A DNA stretch of 64,000 bases from Defluviimonas sp. SAOS-178_SWC (GTDB lineage Bacteria; Pseudomonadota; Alphaproteobacteria; Rhodobacterales; Rhodobacteraceae): NCBI RefSeq assembly GCF_039830135.1, contig NZ_CP156081.1, positions 792,001 to 856,000 of the forward strand, given 5' to 3'. Positions 1 through 8,625 of the stretch are shown piece after piece (positions within the stretch are counted from its first letter, which is position 1; each line of letters begins with the position of its first letter). The notes below the pieces were generated by a model, which saw nothing but the letters and a program-made list of their open reading frames with translations, did no database searches and was not told the origin of the DNA. A program made the position numbers and the translations under genes.

Positions 1-904
1 GCGTCGTCACCTGAAGCGCATGGACGATGCCCGCCACGGGCGCACGGATGTCGAGACGGTCGATCTGTTCGATCAGTGCCCGGCGCCGCTCGGCGAGTTC
101 GAGTTCGCGATAGCCGAGGTCGCGCAGCTGGGTGTTCGCGTCCTCGCGCCGCGTACTGCCGCGCTTGAGGATCTCGATATCGATTTCCGTGACCCGGCCT
201 TCAGCCTCGGCGCGGGTGGCGTCGAGCTCGCCCGCCAGTCCTTCGAGCCGGGCCTTTTCACGTTCGAGCGCCAAGACGCGTCCGGCCTGCGTCAGTCCCC
301 GGTCGAGAAGCGTCTTAAGGTCCGCCAGTTCCTCGTCGATGAAACTTAGCTGGCTGTCGGTCGAGGCGCGCTGGGCGACGATCCCCTCGATCTGGTTGGC
401 GATCTGGCCGCGCCGTCGCTGAAGCTGGTCGACCTCGTTAGCCTCGGTCTCGGCACGGGCGACGAAGAGCCGCTCTTGCCCCTTCATCAGTGCCGCGATC
501 TCGGGGCGTGCCTCGGCGAAGTCCCTCAGTTCGGCAGGAAAGGCGATTGCGTCAGCGTCGTCACGCTCCGCCTCCAGCCGGCCCCGCCGGGCGAGGATTT
601 CGAAGAACTGGCCCTCGACGATGGTCAGTTCTGACTTCAGAAGCGTTCCGTCGAGCTGGATCAGCGGCGCGCCCGCGGCAACGAGGTCGCCGTCCTTGAC
701 GAGGATCTCGGCGACAACGCCCCCGTCGGGATGCTGCACGACCTGGCGGTTCTGCTCGACCTCGACCTGCCCGCCAGCGACGACCGCTCCGGCGATCTCG
801 GTCGTCACCGACCACGCGCCGAAACCGCCGACAAGAAGCACCAGCGCGATGGCGCCGAGGAGAAGCGGTGCGCGCGCCGAGGGGGGCGATGCGGGGTCGG
901 TCAT
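1..904 (-). CDS. HlyD-family type I secretion membrane fusion protein (C-terminus beyond window)
   Basis: This is the periplasmic adaptor of a type I secretion system, which would link the inner-membrane ABC exporter to an outer-membrane TolC channel. About 301 residues are visible from an ATG at 904. They comprise a short cytoplasmic N-terminus, one membrane segment (about residues 12-32), a biotinyl-lipoyl-like segment containing VVQHPDGGVVAEILVKDG, a long coiled-coil hairpin (about 95-270), and the start of the second lipoyl half (DIRAPVAGIVHAL). The start ATG overlaps the stop of the upstream ABC transporter gene (ATGA), so the two are translationally coupled. The gene runs off the left edge, and by family length (about 430 residues) roughly a third is missing. 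Assignment to the PrtE/HlyD class rests on this architecture and its ABC partner. The exported substrate is not visible. Confidence 0.88.
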   Translation of the reverse strand, partial: MTDPASPPSARAPLLLGAIALVLLVGGFGAWSVTTEIAGAVVAGGQVEVEQNRQVVQHPDGGVVAEILVKDGDLVAAGAPLIQLDGTLLKSELTIVEGQFFEILARRGRLEAERDDADAIAFPAELRDFAEARPEIAALMKGQERLFVARAETEANEVDQLQRRRGQIANQIEGIVAQRASTDSQLSFIDEELADLKTLLDRGLTQAGRVLALEREKARLEGLAGELDATRAEAEGRVTEIDIEILKRGSTRREDANTQLRDLGYRELELAERRRALIEQIDRLDIRAPVAGIVHALQVTT

Positions 905-2637
905 GTCACACCTCCGGGCCCGGGCGCGCGGGCGATCTCGCTCGCGTTCCGGACCATGCTTTTGAGGACCTCGTCGCGCGGCCCGTAAGCGCGGCGGATG
1001 CCCCCGTCGAGCACCATGATCTGATCGCATTCCTGGATTGCCGCCGGCCGGTGCGCCATGATCAGGACGGAGCCACCCTGGGCTTTCACCGCCCGGATCG
1101 CGGCGTTCAGCGCCATCGAGCCGTCGTTGTCGAGATTCGAGTTCGGTTCATCGAGGACGAGGATGACCGGATCGCCGTAAAGCGCGCGGGCGAGGCCGAT
1201 CCGCTGGATCTGGCCGCCCGACAGCCGCCCGCCGGTCTGGCTGACGCGGGTGTTGTAGCCTTCGGGCAAGTCGAGGATCATCTGATGCGCGGCCGCCTTC
1301 TGGGCTGCGGCGACGATGGCCGCATCGTCGGGCCGGGGCGCGAGGCGGGCGATGTTTTCGGCGATGGTTCCGTCGAAAAGCGTCACCCGCTGCGGCAGGT
1401 ATCCGATATAGGTGCCGAGCATGTCCGGGTCGTACTGATCAAGCGTCGCCCCGTCGAGCCGCACCCAACCGCCGGCGGGGCGCCAGACCCCGGTCAGCGC
1501 ATGGGCCAGCGTCGATTTTCCGGCGCCGGAAGGGCCGATCACCCCGACGGCCTGACCCGGTTCGATCCGGAACGACACCATTCTGAGCGCTGCCTGGGTC
1601 TGACCCGGCGGAACCACGGTCAGCTGGTTCGCCTCCAGGATCGCGCGCGGCTTCGGCAAGGCCGTGCGTGGGGTGTCCGCCGGCACCGTCGCGAGCAGGG
1701 TGGCGAGCCGATGCCAGCCTTCCTGCGCCCGCTGTACGGCCGCCCAACCGCCGATCGCCTGTTCGACGGGGGCGAGCGCACGGCCCATCAGGATGGACGC
1801 GGCGATCATCGCGCCGGGCGTCAATTCTCCCTTTAGGACCAGAAGTGCCCCGAGCGCCAGCATTGCCGATTGCAGGAACAGCCGGAACGTCTTGGAGAAG
1901 ACCGTATAGACGCCGGACCGGTCGGTGGCGGCGATCGATTCCGTCAGCGCCTCGCCCCGCGCCCTGGCCCAACGGGAAAAACTCGCACCCCGCATCCCCA
2001 TGCTCTGCACCAGATCGGCTTCGTCGCGAAGCTGGTCCGACATCCGCTCTGCCCGCTGGTTCGCGGCATGTGCTGCAAGGACTGCGCGGCGCGTATTGGT
2101 CTGGTTGAGTGCGGTCACGCACACCAGCACCGCACCACCGGTAAGGGCGAGCCATCCGAGCCAGGGGTGGAAAATGAAAACGGCGGCGAGGAAGAGGGGC
2201 GCCCACGGCATGTCGAAGAGCGCGAGGAAGACCGGCGACGCCAGAAGCTGGCGGATGGCTTCCAGATCGCGCAAGCCCGCCGCAGCCGCCTGATCGCCCG
2301 GTACAAGCGCGCTTCGCGCGATGGCAGCGGTGAAGACCCGCCTGTCGAGACGCGACTGGAACCCGGCGGCGAGCCGCGCCATCACCCGGCCGCGCGCAAG
2401 GTCGAGAAGCCCCATCATCGCGAAGAGGAAGGCGACGAGCGCGAAAAGTGCCAGGAGCGTCTCCTCGGAGCGGCTGCCGAGAACGCGGTCATAGACCTGA
2501 AGCATGAAGATCGGCCCGACCAGCATCAGGAGGTTCACAAAGGCGGAAAAAAGCGCCACGGCCCACAGCAGGCCCCGCCCGTCGGCGCGCGCCGCGCGAA
2601 GCTCCTCGCGTCCCCGGCCGAGCTCGTTCTTCGTCAT
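901..2637 (-). CDS. Type I secretion system permease/ATPase (PrtD/HlyB-like)
   Basis: This 578-residue half-transporter would dimerise in the inner membrane and use ATP to export a protein substrate through the adjacent HlyD adaptor. The N-terminal half has hydrophobic membrane segments, including ALFSAFVNLLMLVGPIFML near residue 30. The C-terminal ABC domain has Walker A GPSGAGKSTLAHAL (about 366), signature LSGGQIQRIGLARAL (about 472), Walker B VILVLDEPNSNLD and the H-loop IMAHRP. There is no N-terminal C39 peptidase-like domain, which fits the PrtD (protease/lipase/RTX exporter) class rather than bacteriocin exporters. It is first in an operon with the HlyD gene, with a 4-base overlap. No RTX or other substrate gene lies upstream in the 142 bp before mlaA, so the substrate is either beyond the left edge or unlinked. 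Confidence 0.93.
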   Translation of the reverse strand: MTKNELGRGREELRAARADGRGLLWAVALFSAFVNLLMLVGPIFMLQVYDRVLGSRSEETLLALFALVAFLFAMMGLLDLARGRVMARLAAGFQSRLDRRVFTAAIARSALVPGDQAAAAGLRDLEAIRQLLASPVFLALFDMPWAPLFLAAVFIFHPWLGWLALTGGAVLVCVTALNQTNTRRAVLAAHAANQRAERMSDQLRDEADLVQSMGMRGASFSRWARARGEALTESIAATDRSGVYTVFSKTFRLFLQSAMLALGALLVLKGELTPGAMIAASILMGRALAPVEQAIGGWAAVQRAQEGWHRLATLLATVPADTPRTALPKPRAILEANQLTVVPPGQTQAALRMVSFRIEPGQAVGVIGPSGAGKSTLAHALTGVWRPAGGWVRLDGATLDQYDPDMLGTYIGYLPQRVTLFDGTIAENIARLAPRPDDAAIVAAAQKAAAHQMILDLPEGYNTRVSQTGGRLSGGQIQRIGLARALYGDPVILVLDEPNSNLDNDGSMALNAAIRAVKAQGGSVLIMAHRPAAIQECDQIMVLDGGIRRAYGPRDEVLKSMVRNASEIARAPGPGGVT

Positions 2638-2779
2638 CGTTCCACTCCTGCCTCGGCCGATCTTCCGCCGATCGGGACCGCTTTCCCGACTGTGACTTGC
2701 GTCTGTCGCGCTTGGCTTTTAAGCCTTTATCGCGATTGCGGCGCCCCTGCCGGTCATTTTGCGGGACGATAAGTAGAAA

Positions 2780-3532
2780 ATGATTGGAAATCCATTGGCG
2801 AGTTCACTTCACCGGAAGGCAACAAAGGCATTTCTTCTGACGCTGCTCGCCCTTGGCGCCTGCTCGAAGCCCGAACCGGGCGCGGAGTTCAATGATCCTT
2901 TCGAGGCGCACAACCGCGCTGTTCACGCCGACAATGTCGCCATCGACCGGATGCTCGGCGGCGGAAAGCCGGACAAGAAGCCGCTTCTGCCGCAGCCGGT
3001 TGCGGAGGGCCTGTCCAATTTCTCCGACAACCTCGGGATGCCGTCCGCGGTGGTGAACAGCCTCTTGCAAGCCCGCCCCGGCCCGGCGCTCCAGAATACC
3101 GCGCGGTTTGTCGTCAATACGACCGTGGGCATCGGCGGTCTCTTCGATCCGGCCACGGCAATCGGTCTTTATGAAGAGGATACCGATTTCGGCGAGACGC
3201 TGCATGTCTGGGGCGCACCCGAGGGGGCTTTCCTGGTCGTCCCGATCGCCGGCCCGACGACGGAGCGCGATCTGGCCGGGAAAGTCGTCGATTTCGTCAT
3301 CGATCCGATGGGTGGTGTCTTCCCCGAGCCCGAAAAATATTACGTCGCGGCAGCGAAGCTGGGCGGCAAGTTAGCGGACCGGCAGCGCTATAGCGATACA
3401 ATCGACTCGATCCTATATGAAAGCGCGGACAGCTACGCGCAGATGAGGCTTCTCTATTTGCAGAACCGCCATTTCGAACTCGGTATCGAGGCCGAGGTGT
3501 TCGACCCGTACGAGGATCCCTATGGACAGTAA
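2780..3532 (+). CDS. mlaA: MlaA (VacJ) family outer-membrane lipoprotein
   Basis: MlaA removes mislocalised phospholipid from the outer leaflet of the outer membrane and passes it to periplasmic MlaC. The 250-residue product has a lipoprotein signal ending in LALGAC, with the predicted lipidated Cys at residue 28. The family hallmarks follow: FNDPFEAHNR, the central NFSDNLGMPSAVVNSLLQ and the conserved FGETLHVWG. The next gene encodes MlaC and overlaps by 11 bases, so the two are co-transcribed. The inner-membrane MlaFEDB parts are not in the window. The ATG has only a weak ribosome binding site. It lies 142 bp from the divergent secretion operon. Confidence 0.93.
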   Translation: MIGNPLASSLHRKATKAFLLTLLALGACSKPEPGAEFNDPFEAHNRAVHADNVAIDRMLGGGKPDKKPLLPQPVAEGLSNFSDNLGMPSAVVNSLLQARPGPALQNTARFVVNTTVGIGGLFDPATAIGLYEEDTDFGETLHVWGAPEGAFLVVPIAGPTTERDLAGKVVDFVIDPMGGVFPEPEKYYVAAAKLGGKLADRQRYSDTIDSILYESADSYAQMRLLYLQNRHFELGIEAEVFDPYEDPYGQ

Positions 3533-4127
3533 GCTTTCTCGCCGCCACCTTATCGCTGCCGTTCCTGCGGGCCTTGCCCTGGCGGCCCTGCCGGGCACAG
3601 CGATGGCGCTGAACGTCAACGAGGCGCGGGCCCTGATCGGCCGTGCGATCGACGAGGTGAATGGCGTGATCAACTCGGGTACGCCCGAGGCCGCGATGTT
3701 CAAATCCTTCGAGGGCATCTTCGTGCGCTATGCCGATGTCCGCTACATCGCCCAAAGCGCGCTCGGGCCGGCGGGACGGGGGGCGAATGCCGCGGTGATG
3801 AACGCCTACGTTAAGGCGTTCCAGGGCTATATCTCTCGTAAATACGGTCGCCGATTCCGCGAGTTCATCGGCGGCAAGATCGTCGTGACGGATGCCCGGC
3901 CGCTGAAGAGTTTTTTTGAGGTGATCTCTGTCGCCCATCTGAAAGGCCAGGCCCCGTTCGAGGTGCGCTGGCATGTCTTTGACAAGTCCGGCAAGGATCT
4001 TTTCTTCAACATCATCATCGAAGGCGTGAACATGCTCGCCGCCGAACGCACCGAGATCGGCGCGATGCTCGACCGCCGGCGGGGCGATATTTCCGCGTTG
4101 ACGGCAGACCTCAGAAACGCTGGTTGA
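3522..4127 (+). CDS. mlaC: MlaC/Ttg2D family periplasmic phospholipid-binding protein
   Basis: This is the periplasmic shuttle that carries phospholipid between MlaA and the inner-membrane Mla ABC transporter. The product has 201 residues. The N-terminus MDSKLSRRHLIAA followed by a hydrophobic stretch ending near GTAMA looks like a twin-arginine signal, with probable cleavage near residue 29. The body has the Tol_Tol_Ttg2 pattern: VNEARALIGRAIDEVN early, FVRYADVRYIAQSALG in the middle, and an FEVRWHVFDKSGKDLFFNII beta region. It overlaps mlaA by 11 bases. The Tat-like signal is an observation from the RR motif, and Sec export is not excluded. Confidence 0.88.
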   Translation: MDSKLSRRHLIAAVPAGLALAALPGTAMALNVNEARALIGRAIDEVNGVINSGTPEAAMFKSFEGIFVRYADVRYIAQSALGPAGRGANAAVMNAYVKAFQGYISRKYGRRFREFIGGKIVVTDARPLKSFFEVISVAHLKGQAPFEVRWHVFDKSGKDLFFNIIIEGVNMLAAERTEIGAMLDRRRGDISALTADLRNAG

Positions 4128-4167
4128 ACCGCCTCAGGCGCCAATGGCAGGCTTGGCCCCCGGCCGC

Positions 4168-6369
4168 TCAGTTGCGGCGGCCGAGGATCGCGCCGAGAAT
4201 ATCGAGAATCGTCTGATCGTTCGGCGCTTGCGCCGGTTGCGGCCGGGGTTCTGCCTGAGCGCCCGGAAAATTTTGCGCGCCGGCCTCGTAACTCTGGCCG
4301 GGCCAGGCGGGGGCGGGAACCTCGTTTGGCCGGATCATCGGCAGCGGCGTCGGCTGAACGCCTGCCTCGACCCGCGTCATGACCTCGTGCCAGATCTCGG
4401 CGGGCAGGCCGCCACCCGTCACGCCGGTCAAAGGTTTGTTGTCGTCGTTCCCCATCCAGACCCCGGTCACGTAATCCGCCGTGAAGCCGATGAACCAGGC
4501 ATCGCGGTAGTCCGATGTCGTGCCGGTCTTGCCAGCCACCTGCCACCCGTCGAGCCGCGCCCGCTGTCCGGTGCCGCGCTCCACCACTTGCGTCATCATG
4601 TAGGTGAGCTGGCGCGCGGCATCCTGCGAGATCACGCGCTCGCCCATGCCGCCTTCCTGGCCGATGAGGGCAGCGTCATCGCCCTGGATGCGCAATTCGA
4701 CGAGCCCGTAGGGGTGGACCGAGGAGCCGCCGTTGAGGATGCCGGCATAGGCGCCGGTCATGTCGAGAAGCGTCGCGCCGGACGCGCCGAGGGCAATCGC
4801 CGGCCCCTGCGCCAACTCCGATTGAAGCCCGAAATCAGAGGCGACCTGCCGCACCGCCTCGAGGCCAACCGCCTGGCTCACCCGCACGGTCGAGGTGTTG
4901 ACCGAATTGGTCAGCGCATCGGCGAGAGTGATAAACCCCCGGTATTTTGGCGTGTAGTTCTTTGGCGACCACTCGCCCGAGCCCTTGACGTAAAGGGTGA
5001 GCGGCGCGTCCTCGACCACCGAGTTCATCGTGTAGCCCATGTCGAGCGCGGCGGCATAGACGAAGGGCTTGAAGGTGGACCCGGTCTGCCGAAGTGCCTG
5101 CGTCGCCCGGTTGAAGGCGCCGTTGACCTGGCTCTTGCGGCCGCCGACCATGGCCCGCACCGCGCCGTCCGCCGACATGACGACGATGGCCGCCTGCGCC
5201 GTGGAGCCTGCCTTGACCTTGTTCTCGAACACGTAGTCGAGCGCTTCCTCGGCCTTCTTCTGGATGTCCTGATCCAGCGTCGTGCGGATGACGACGTCCT
5301 CGGTCGTATCTTCCGTCAGGAAAGCGGGGCCGGATTCCATGACCCAGTCGGCGAAATAGCCGCCGGCCCGCGCCTCGGCCGCAGGCGACAGCCGCGCCGG
5401 GTGCGCCTTGGCGTCTGCGTATTGGGCGTCAGTCAGGTAGCCCTGATCGTGCATCAGGCCCAAGACCACCGCGGCGCGACCCTGCGCGCGCTCGAGGTTC
5501 GCCGTGGGCGCATAGCGCGTCGGCGCCTTCAGAAGCCCGGCCAGCATCGCGGCCTCGGCGGGGGTGACCTCATTCGCCGACTTGCCGAAATACCGCTGTG
5601 CGGCGGCTTCGAAGCCGCGCGCGCCGGCGCCAAGATAGGCGCGGTTGAGATAGAGGGTCAGCACGCTGTCCTTGCCGTATTTCGCCTCCATCGCGAAGGA
5701 GAACGGCACTTCCTTGATCTTGCGCCACTTGGACGAGACGCGGCAGTCCGCCTCGTAATCCGCCTCGCTCTTCCACTGAGTCGGATCGTAGGGGACGCCG
5801 AGGCAGATGAGCTTTGCCACCTGCTGGGTAATGGTGGAGCCGCCGTTCCCTTCGAGCGGACCGCGCCCTTCCGCCAGGTTGATCCGGATCGCGCTGGCGA
5901 TGCCGCGTGGCGATATGCCGAAATGGTTGTAGAAGCGCTTGTCCTCGGTCGCGACGATGGCGTTCTTGAGATTCGGCGAGACTGTGTCGGCGGTGATCTG
6001 GCCGCCGAAGGTTTCGCCGCGCCAAGCATAGACCTGACCATCGCGGTCGAGCATCGTCACCGATCCCTTGGTCCGTGCGTCGATCAGCGTTTCTAGCGGC
6101 GGTAGCTGGGCATAGAAATAGAAGGTGGCAAGGCCAAGGACGATGGCCCCCATCGCACCAAGGCGCCAGCCGACGCCCCAGACCGCACGCCAGATCAGCC
6201 GGAACAGCCCCGTCACCAAGCGGATCGGCCACGCTGCCTTGCGGGCCGCCGGGCGGCGCTTCGCCGCTTTCGGTTTCCGCGCGGCTTTCGGCTTCGGCGC
6301 CGTTTTCGGCGCCGCTGCGTAACGCCGTTCCGCGACCAGCGGAGTCTTTCTGCCGCCCGTTTCTTTCAT
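4168..6369 (-). CDS. Class A penicillin-binding protein (PBP1a type)
   Basis: A bifunctional cell-wall enzyme that polymerises lipid II glycan strands and cross-links the stem peptides. I chose the ATG at 6369, behind AGGACGG, rather than an upstream TTG; this gives about 733 residues. Layout: a Lys/Ala/Pro-rich cytoplasmic tail, one membrane anchor (GAIVLGLATFYFYAQLP), a GT51 glycosyltransferase domain with the catalytic ATEDKRFYNHFG motif (about 138) and GGSTITQQVAK, then a transpeptidase domain with SxxK in TGSTFKPF (about 428), SVN, and KTGTT (about 613). It is shorter than E. coli PBP1A and lacks an obvious OB insertion. The basic AKP-rich N-terminal tail is unusually long. It converges on mlaC with a 40 bp gap. 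Confidence 0.93.
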   Translation of the reverse strand: MKETGGRKTPLVAERRYAAAPKTAPKPKAARKPKAAKRRPAARKAAWPIRLVTGLFRLIWRAVWGVGWRLGAMGAIVLGLATFYFYAQLPPLETLIDARTKGSVTMLDRDGQVYAWRGETFGGQITADTVSPNLKNAIVATEDKRFYNHFGISPRGIASAIRINLAEGRGPLEGNGGSTITQQVAKLICLGVPYDPTQWKSEADYEADCRVSSKWRKIKEVPFSFAMEAKYGKDSVLTLYLNRAYLGAGARGFEAAAQRYFGKSANEVTPAEAAMLAGLLKAPTRYAPTANLERAQGRAAVVLGLMHDQGYLTDAQYADAKAHPARLSPAAEARAGGYFADWVMESGPAFLTEDTTEDVVIRTTLDQDIQKKAEEALDYVFENKVKAGSTAQAAIVVMSADGAVRAMVGGRKSQVNGAFNRATQALRQTGSTFKPFVYAAALDMGYTMNSVVEDAPLTLYVKGSGEWSPKNYTPKYRGFITLADALTNSVNTSTVRVSQAVGLEAVRQVASDFGLQSELAQGPAIALGASGATLLDMTGAYAGILNGGSSVHPYGLVELRIQGDDAALIGQEGGMGERVISQDAARQLTYMMTQVVERGTGQRARLDGWQVAGKTGTTSDYRDAWFIGFTADYVTGVWMGNDDNKPLTGVTGGGLPAEIWHEVMTRVEAGVQPTPLPMIRPNEVPAPAWPGQSYEAGAQNFPGAQAEPRPQPAQAPNDQTILDILGAILGRRN

Positions 6370-6861
6370 CCGTCCTGATCCGATGCCTGCTCTTTTTCGC
6401 GACAATACAGGCTTGCCAGGGGAATGTGGAGCCAAAGCCGATCACGTTTTCCTTTCGCCCGATGACGGAGAAGCAAGCAATCCGGGAAACATGCGCAAAC
6501 CAAGCGCGTCCGGGGTCGGGCGGCCTGACGGTCACATTGGGTATCCGCGTGATGGAGGAGCGCGAGATCATTGGGCCCGAGAAGGCCGAGCCTAGGATGG
6601 AAGCCTATCGCGATCTCGGCAAGGGCCTGTCTCCATCGACCGTCTGAAAGGGTCCGGGCGAGTGTCCGGGCCGTCGATTATCGACTCTTCTGCATCGCAG
6701 CATGCCTAAAAATTAATATACAACTACCTATTTGCACAAAAAATATGCATATAGTCCGCGAACTGCATTGGCAAAAGGCCGAGTCCTATTGAGTCCGAGC
6801 CCCGCCCGGCGCTCCTTTCGCTGGACGACCAGAAATGGCGACCCAGCCGGAAGGGGGCAAG
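6370..6861. other. Divergent intergenic region between PBP and glnK, no convincing gene
   Basis: This 492 bp gap separates the PBP gene (leftward) from glnK (rightward). Reading frames pass through it, but none has a family I recognise. A 62-codon frame starting near 6461 ends at 6647 and has no good ribosome binding site. The right third, 6700-6760, is strikingly AT-rich for this genome and holds the NtrC-like dyad listed separately. That suggests the glnK-amtB promoter lies there. Confidence 0.5.
6733..6749 (+). promoter_or_regulatory. NtrC-like dyad upstream of glnK-amtB
   Basis: The bases read TGCAC, seven A/T bases, then ATGCA. This differs by one base from the enteric NtrC consensus TGCAC-N7-GTGCA. 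It lies 113 bp upstream of the glnK start in an AT-rich patch. PII-ammonium transporter operons are classical NtrC targets. Rhodobacter NtrC acts with housekeeping RNA polymerase and its local consensus may differ, so the match is suggestive only. I found no convincing sigma-54 -24/-12 element. Confidence 0.4.
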
Positions 6862-7200
6862 ATGAAATACATCATAGCGGCGATCAAACCCTACAAGCTC
6901 GACGAGGTGCGCGAAGCGCTGACCTTGATCGGGGTTCGTGGGATGATGGTCAGTGAAATCAAGGGGTTCGGCACGCAGTCCGGGCATACCGAGATCTATC
7001 GCGGTGCCGAATATGCGGTGAACTTCGTGCCGAAGCTCAAGCTCGAGATCGCCGTGAGCAACGCGATTGCTGACGATGTAATCGACACGATCGCCAGGGT
7101 CGCCAAGACCGGAAAGATCGGCGACGGCAAGATTTTCGCGCTCGATCTTCAGCAGGTATTGCGGGTCCGGACCGGGGAAACCGGGGAGGACGCGCTGTGA
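6862..7200 (+). CDS. glnK: PII nitrogen regulatory protein GlnK
   Basis: This 112-residue trimeric signal protein senses 2-oxoglutarate, ATP/ADP and (by uridylylation) glutamine. As GlnK it plugs the AmtB channel when ammonium is abundant. The ATG at 6862 follows GGAAGGGGG; an in-frame ATG nine codons upstream has no such site. The T-loop carries the uridylylation target Tyr51 in EIYRGAEYAV. The ATP-binding TGKIGDGKIF segment and the C-terminal RVRTGE are intact. Position directly before amtB, with the stop codon only 27 bases from the likely amtB start, favours GlnK over GlnB. Confidence 0.95.
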   Translation: MKYIIAAIKPYKLDEVREALTLIGVRGMMVSEIKGFGTQSGHTEIYRGAEYAVNFVPKLKLEIAVSNAIADDVIDTIARVAKTGKIGDGKIFALDLQQVLRVRTGETGEDAL

Positions 7201-7226
7201 TCGGGACAAACCATCGGGGGATGATG

Positions 7227-8561
7227 ATGAAGAAAACATTGGGATGGGCGGGTCTTGCGACCCTGCTCTCGGGCCTGCCGGCCCTTGCACAAGAGGCTGC
7301 CGCCGGGGCGGCGGCGGAAGTCGCGCCGATCATCGACAAGGGTGACGTCGCGTGGATGATGACCTCCTCGGCGCTCGTCCTGTTCATGACGGTCCCGGGC
7401 CTCGCGTTGTTCTACGGCGGCCTGGTCCGCTCCAAGAACATGCTGTCGGTGCTGATGCAGTGCACGATGATCGCCGCCGTGGTGATGATCGTGTGGGTTC
7501 TCTACGGCTACTCTTTCGCCTTCGGTGGCGGAACCTCTCCCTACTGGGGCGGTTTCGGCAAGCTCTTCCTGGCCGGTGTGACGCCCGACAGCACGGCGGC
7601 GACCTTCACGGACGGCGTGGTGCTTCCGGAATATGTGTTCATCGCGTTCCAGATGACCTTCGCGGCGATCACGCCGGGCCTCATCATCGGCGCCTTCGCC
7701 GAACGGGCGAAATTCTCGGCGGTCCTGCTTTTCTCCGTCCTCTGGGTCACGTTCATCTACTTCCCGATCGCCCACATGGTCTGGGATGGCGCGGGCCTGA
7801 TCTTCAACATGGGCGCGATCGACTTCGCCGGCGGCACCGTCGTTCACATCAATGCCGGGATCGCGGCGCTGGTCTGGGCGCTTGTCCTTGGACCGCGTGT
7901 CGGGTTCGGCAAGGACAACATGGCGCCGCACTCGATGACCCTGACGATGGTCGGCGCGGCGATGCTGTGGGTCGGCTGGTTCGGCTTCAATGCCGGTTCC
8001 AACCTTGAGGCGACTTCGGGCGCGACGCTTGCGATGATCAACACGTTTGTCGCGACGGCGGGCGCGATCGTAAGCTGGGCCCTCGTCGAGATGTTCGCCC
8101 GTGGCAAGGCTTCCGGCCTCGGCGCCGCCTCGGGCATGGTTGCCGGTCTCGTCGCCATCACCCCCGCCTGCGGCACAATCGGTCCGGTCGGCGCGATCGT
8201 CCTTGGACTCGCCGTCTCGCCGATCTGCTACCTCTTCGTCACCAGCGTGAAGTCGAAGTTCGGGTATGATGACAGCCTGGACGTCTTCGGCGTGCATGGC
8301 ATCGGCGGGATCGTCGGCGCGATCGCGACCGGTATCCTCACCGCCCCTTCGCTCGGCGGCATGGGTGGGGAAGACTTCGCGATGGGTTCTCAGGTGATGA
8401 TCCAGATCAAGGCCGTGGTCATCACGCTGCTCTGGTCGGGCATCGGGTCGGCCATCCTGATCTACATCACGAAGTCGATCACCGGCATCCGGGTTGCGAC
8501 CGACGACGAACGGCAGGGGCTCGACCTCACTGCGCACGGCGAAAGCGCCTATCACTCCTGA
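7227..8561 (+). CDS. amtB: AmtB ammonium transporter
   Basis: An inner-membrane trimeric ammonium channel. Three consecutive ATG codons occur at 7221, 7224 and 7227. The third is best spaced from the GGGGG ribosome binding site, giving about 444 residues with a cleavable signal ending near LPALAQEA. About eleven hydrophobic segments follow. The pore twin histidines are in FPIAHMVWDGAG and FGVHGIGGIVGA. It forms a two-gene operon with glnK and ends at a bidirectional terminator at 8586-8605. Regulation by nitrogen status is inferred from glnK and the upstream NtrC-like dyad. Confidence 0.95.
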   Translation: MKKTLGWAGLATLLSGLPALAQEAAAGAAAEVAPIIDKGDVAWMMTSSALVLFMTVPGLALFYGGLVRSKNMLSVLMQCTMIAAVVMIVWVLYGYSFAFGGGTSPYWGGFGKLFLAGVTPDSTAATFTDGVVLPEYVFIAFQMTFAAITPGLIIGAFAERAKFSAVLLFSVLWVTFIYFPIAHMVWDGAGLIFNMGAIDFAGGTVVHINAGIAALVWALVLGPRVGFGKDNMAPHSMTLTMVGAAMLWVGWFGFNAGSNLEATSGATLAMINTFVATAGAIVSWALVEMFARGKASGLGAASGMVAGLVAITPACGTIGPVGAIVLGLAVSPICYLFVTSVKSKFGYDDSLDVFGVHGIGGIVGAIATGILTAPSLGGMGGEDFAMGSQVMIQIKAVVITLLWSGIGSAILIYITKSITGIRVATDDERQGLDLTAHGESAYHS

Positions 8562-8585
8562 TCTGCGGGAACAGCCAAGAAAAAC

Positions 8586-8605
8586 GGCGGGGCTCCGGCC
8601 CCGCC
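8586..8605. terminator. Bidirectional intrinsic terminator between amtB and aminotransferase
   Basis: The stem GGCGGGGC pairs with GCCCCGCC around a short TCCG loop. An A-rich run lies on the left (AAGAAAAAC) and CATTTG on the right. It sits between two convergent genes, so it could stop transcription from both sides. The T-tract toward amtB is short. Confidence 0.75.
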
Positions 8606-8625
8606 ATTTGCGTATCGCGCCGCGC

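Noticed and set aside
4144..6096. A 650-codon open frame antisense to the penicillin-binding protein
   Set aside because: The product is low-complexity and Arg-rich, while the opposite strand encodes all class A PBP motifs.
6461..6647. A 62-codon frame in the PBP-glnK gap
   Set aside because: No ribosome binding site, no recognisable family, and the gap contains the regulatory region of glnK. It could be a remnant, but nothing supports it.
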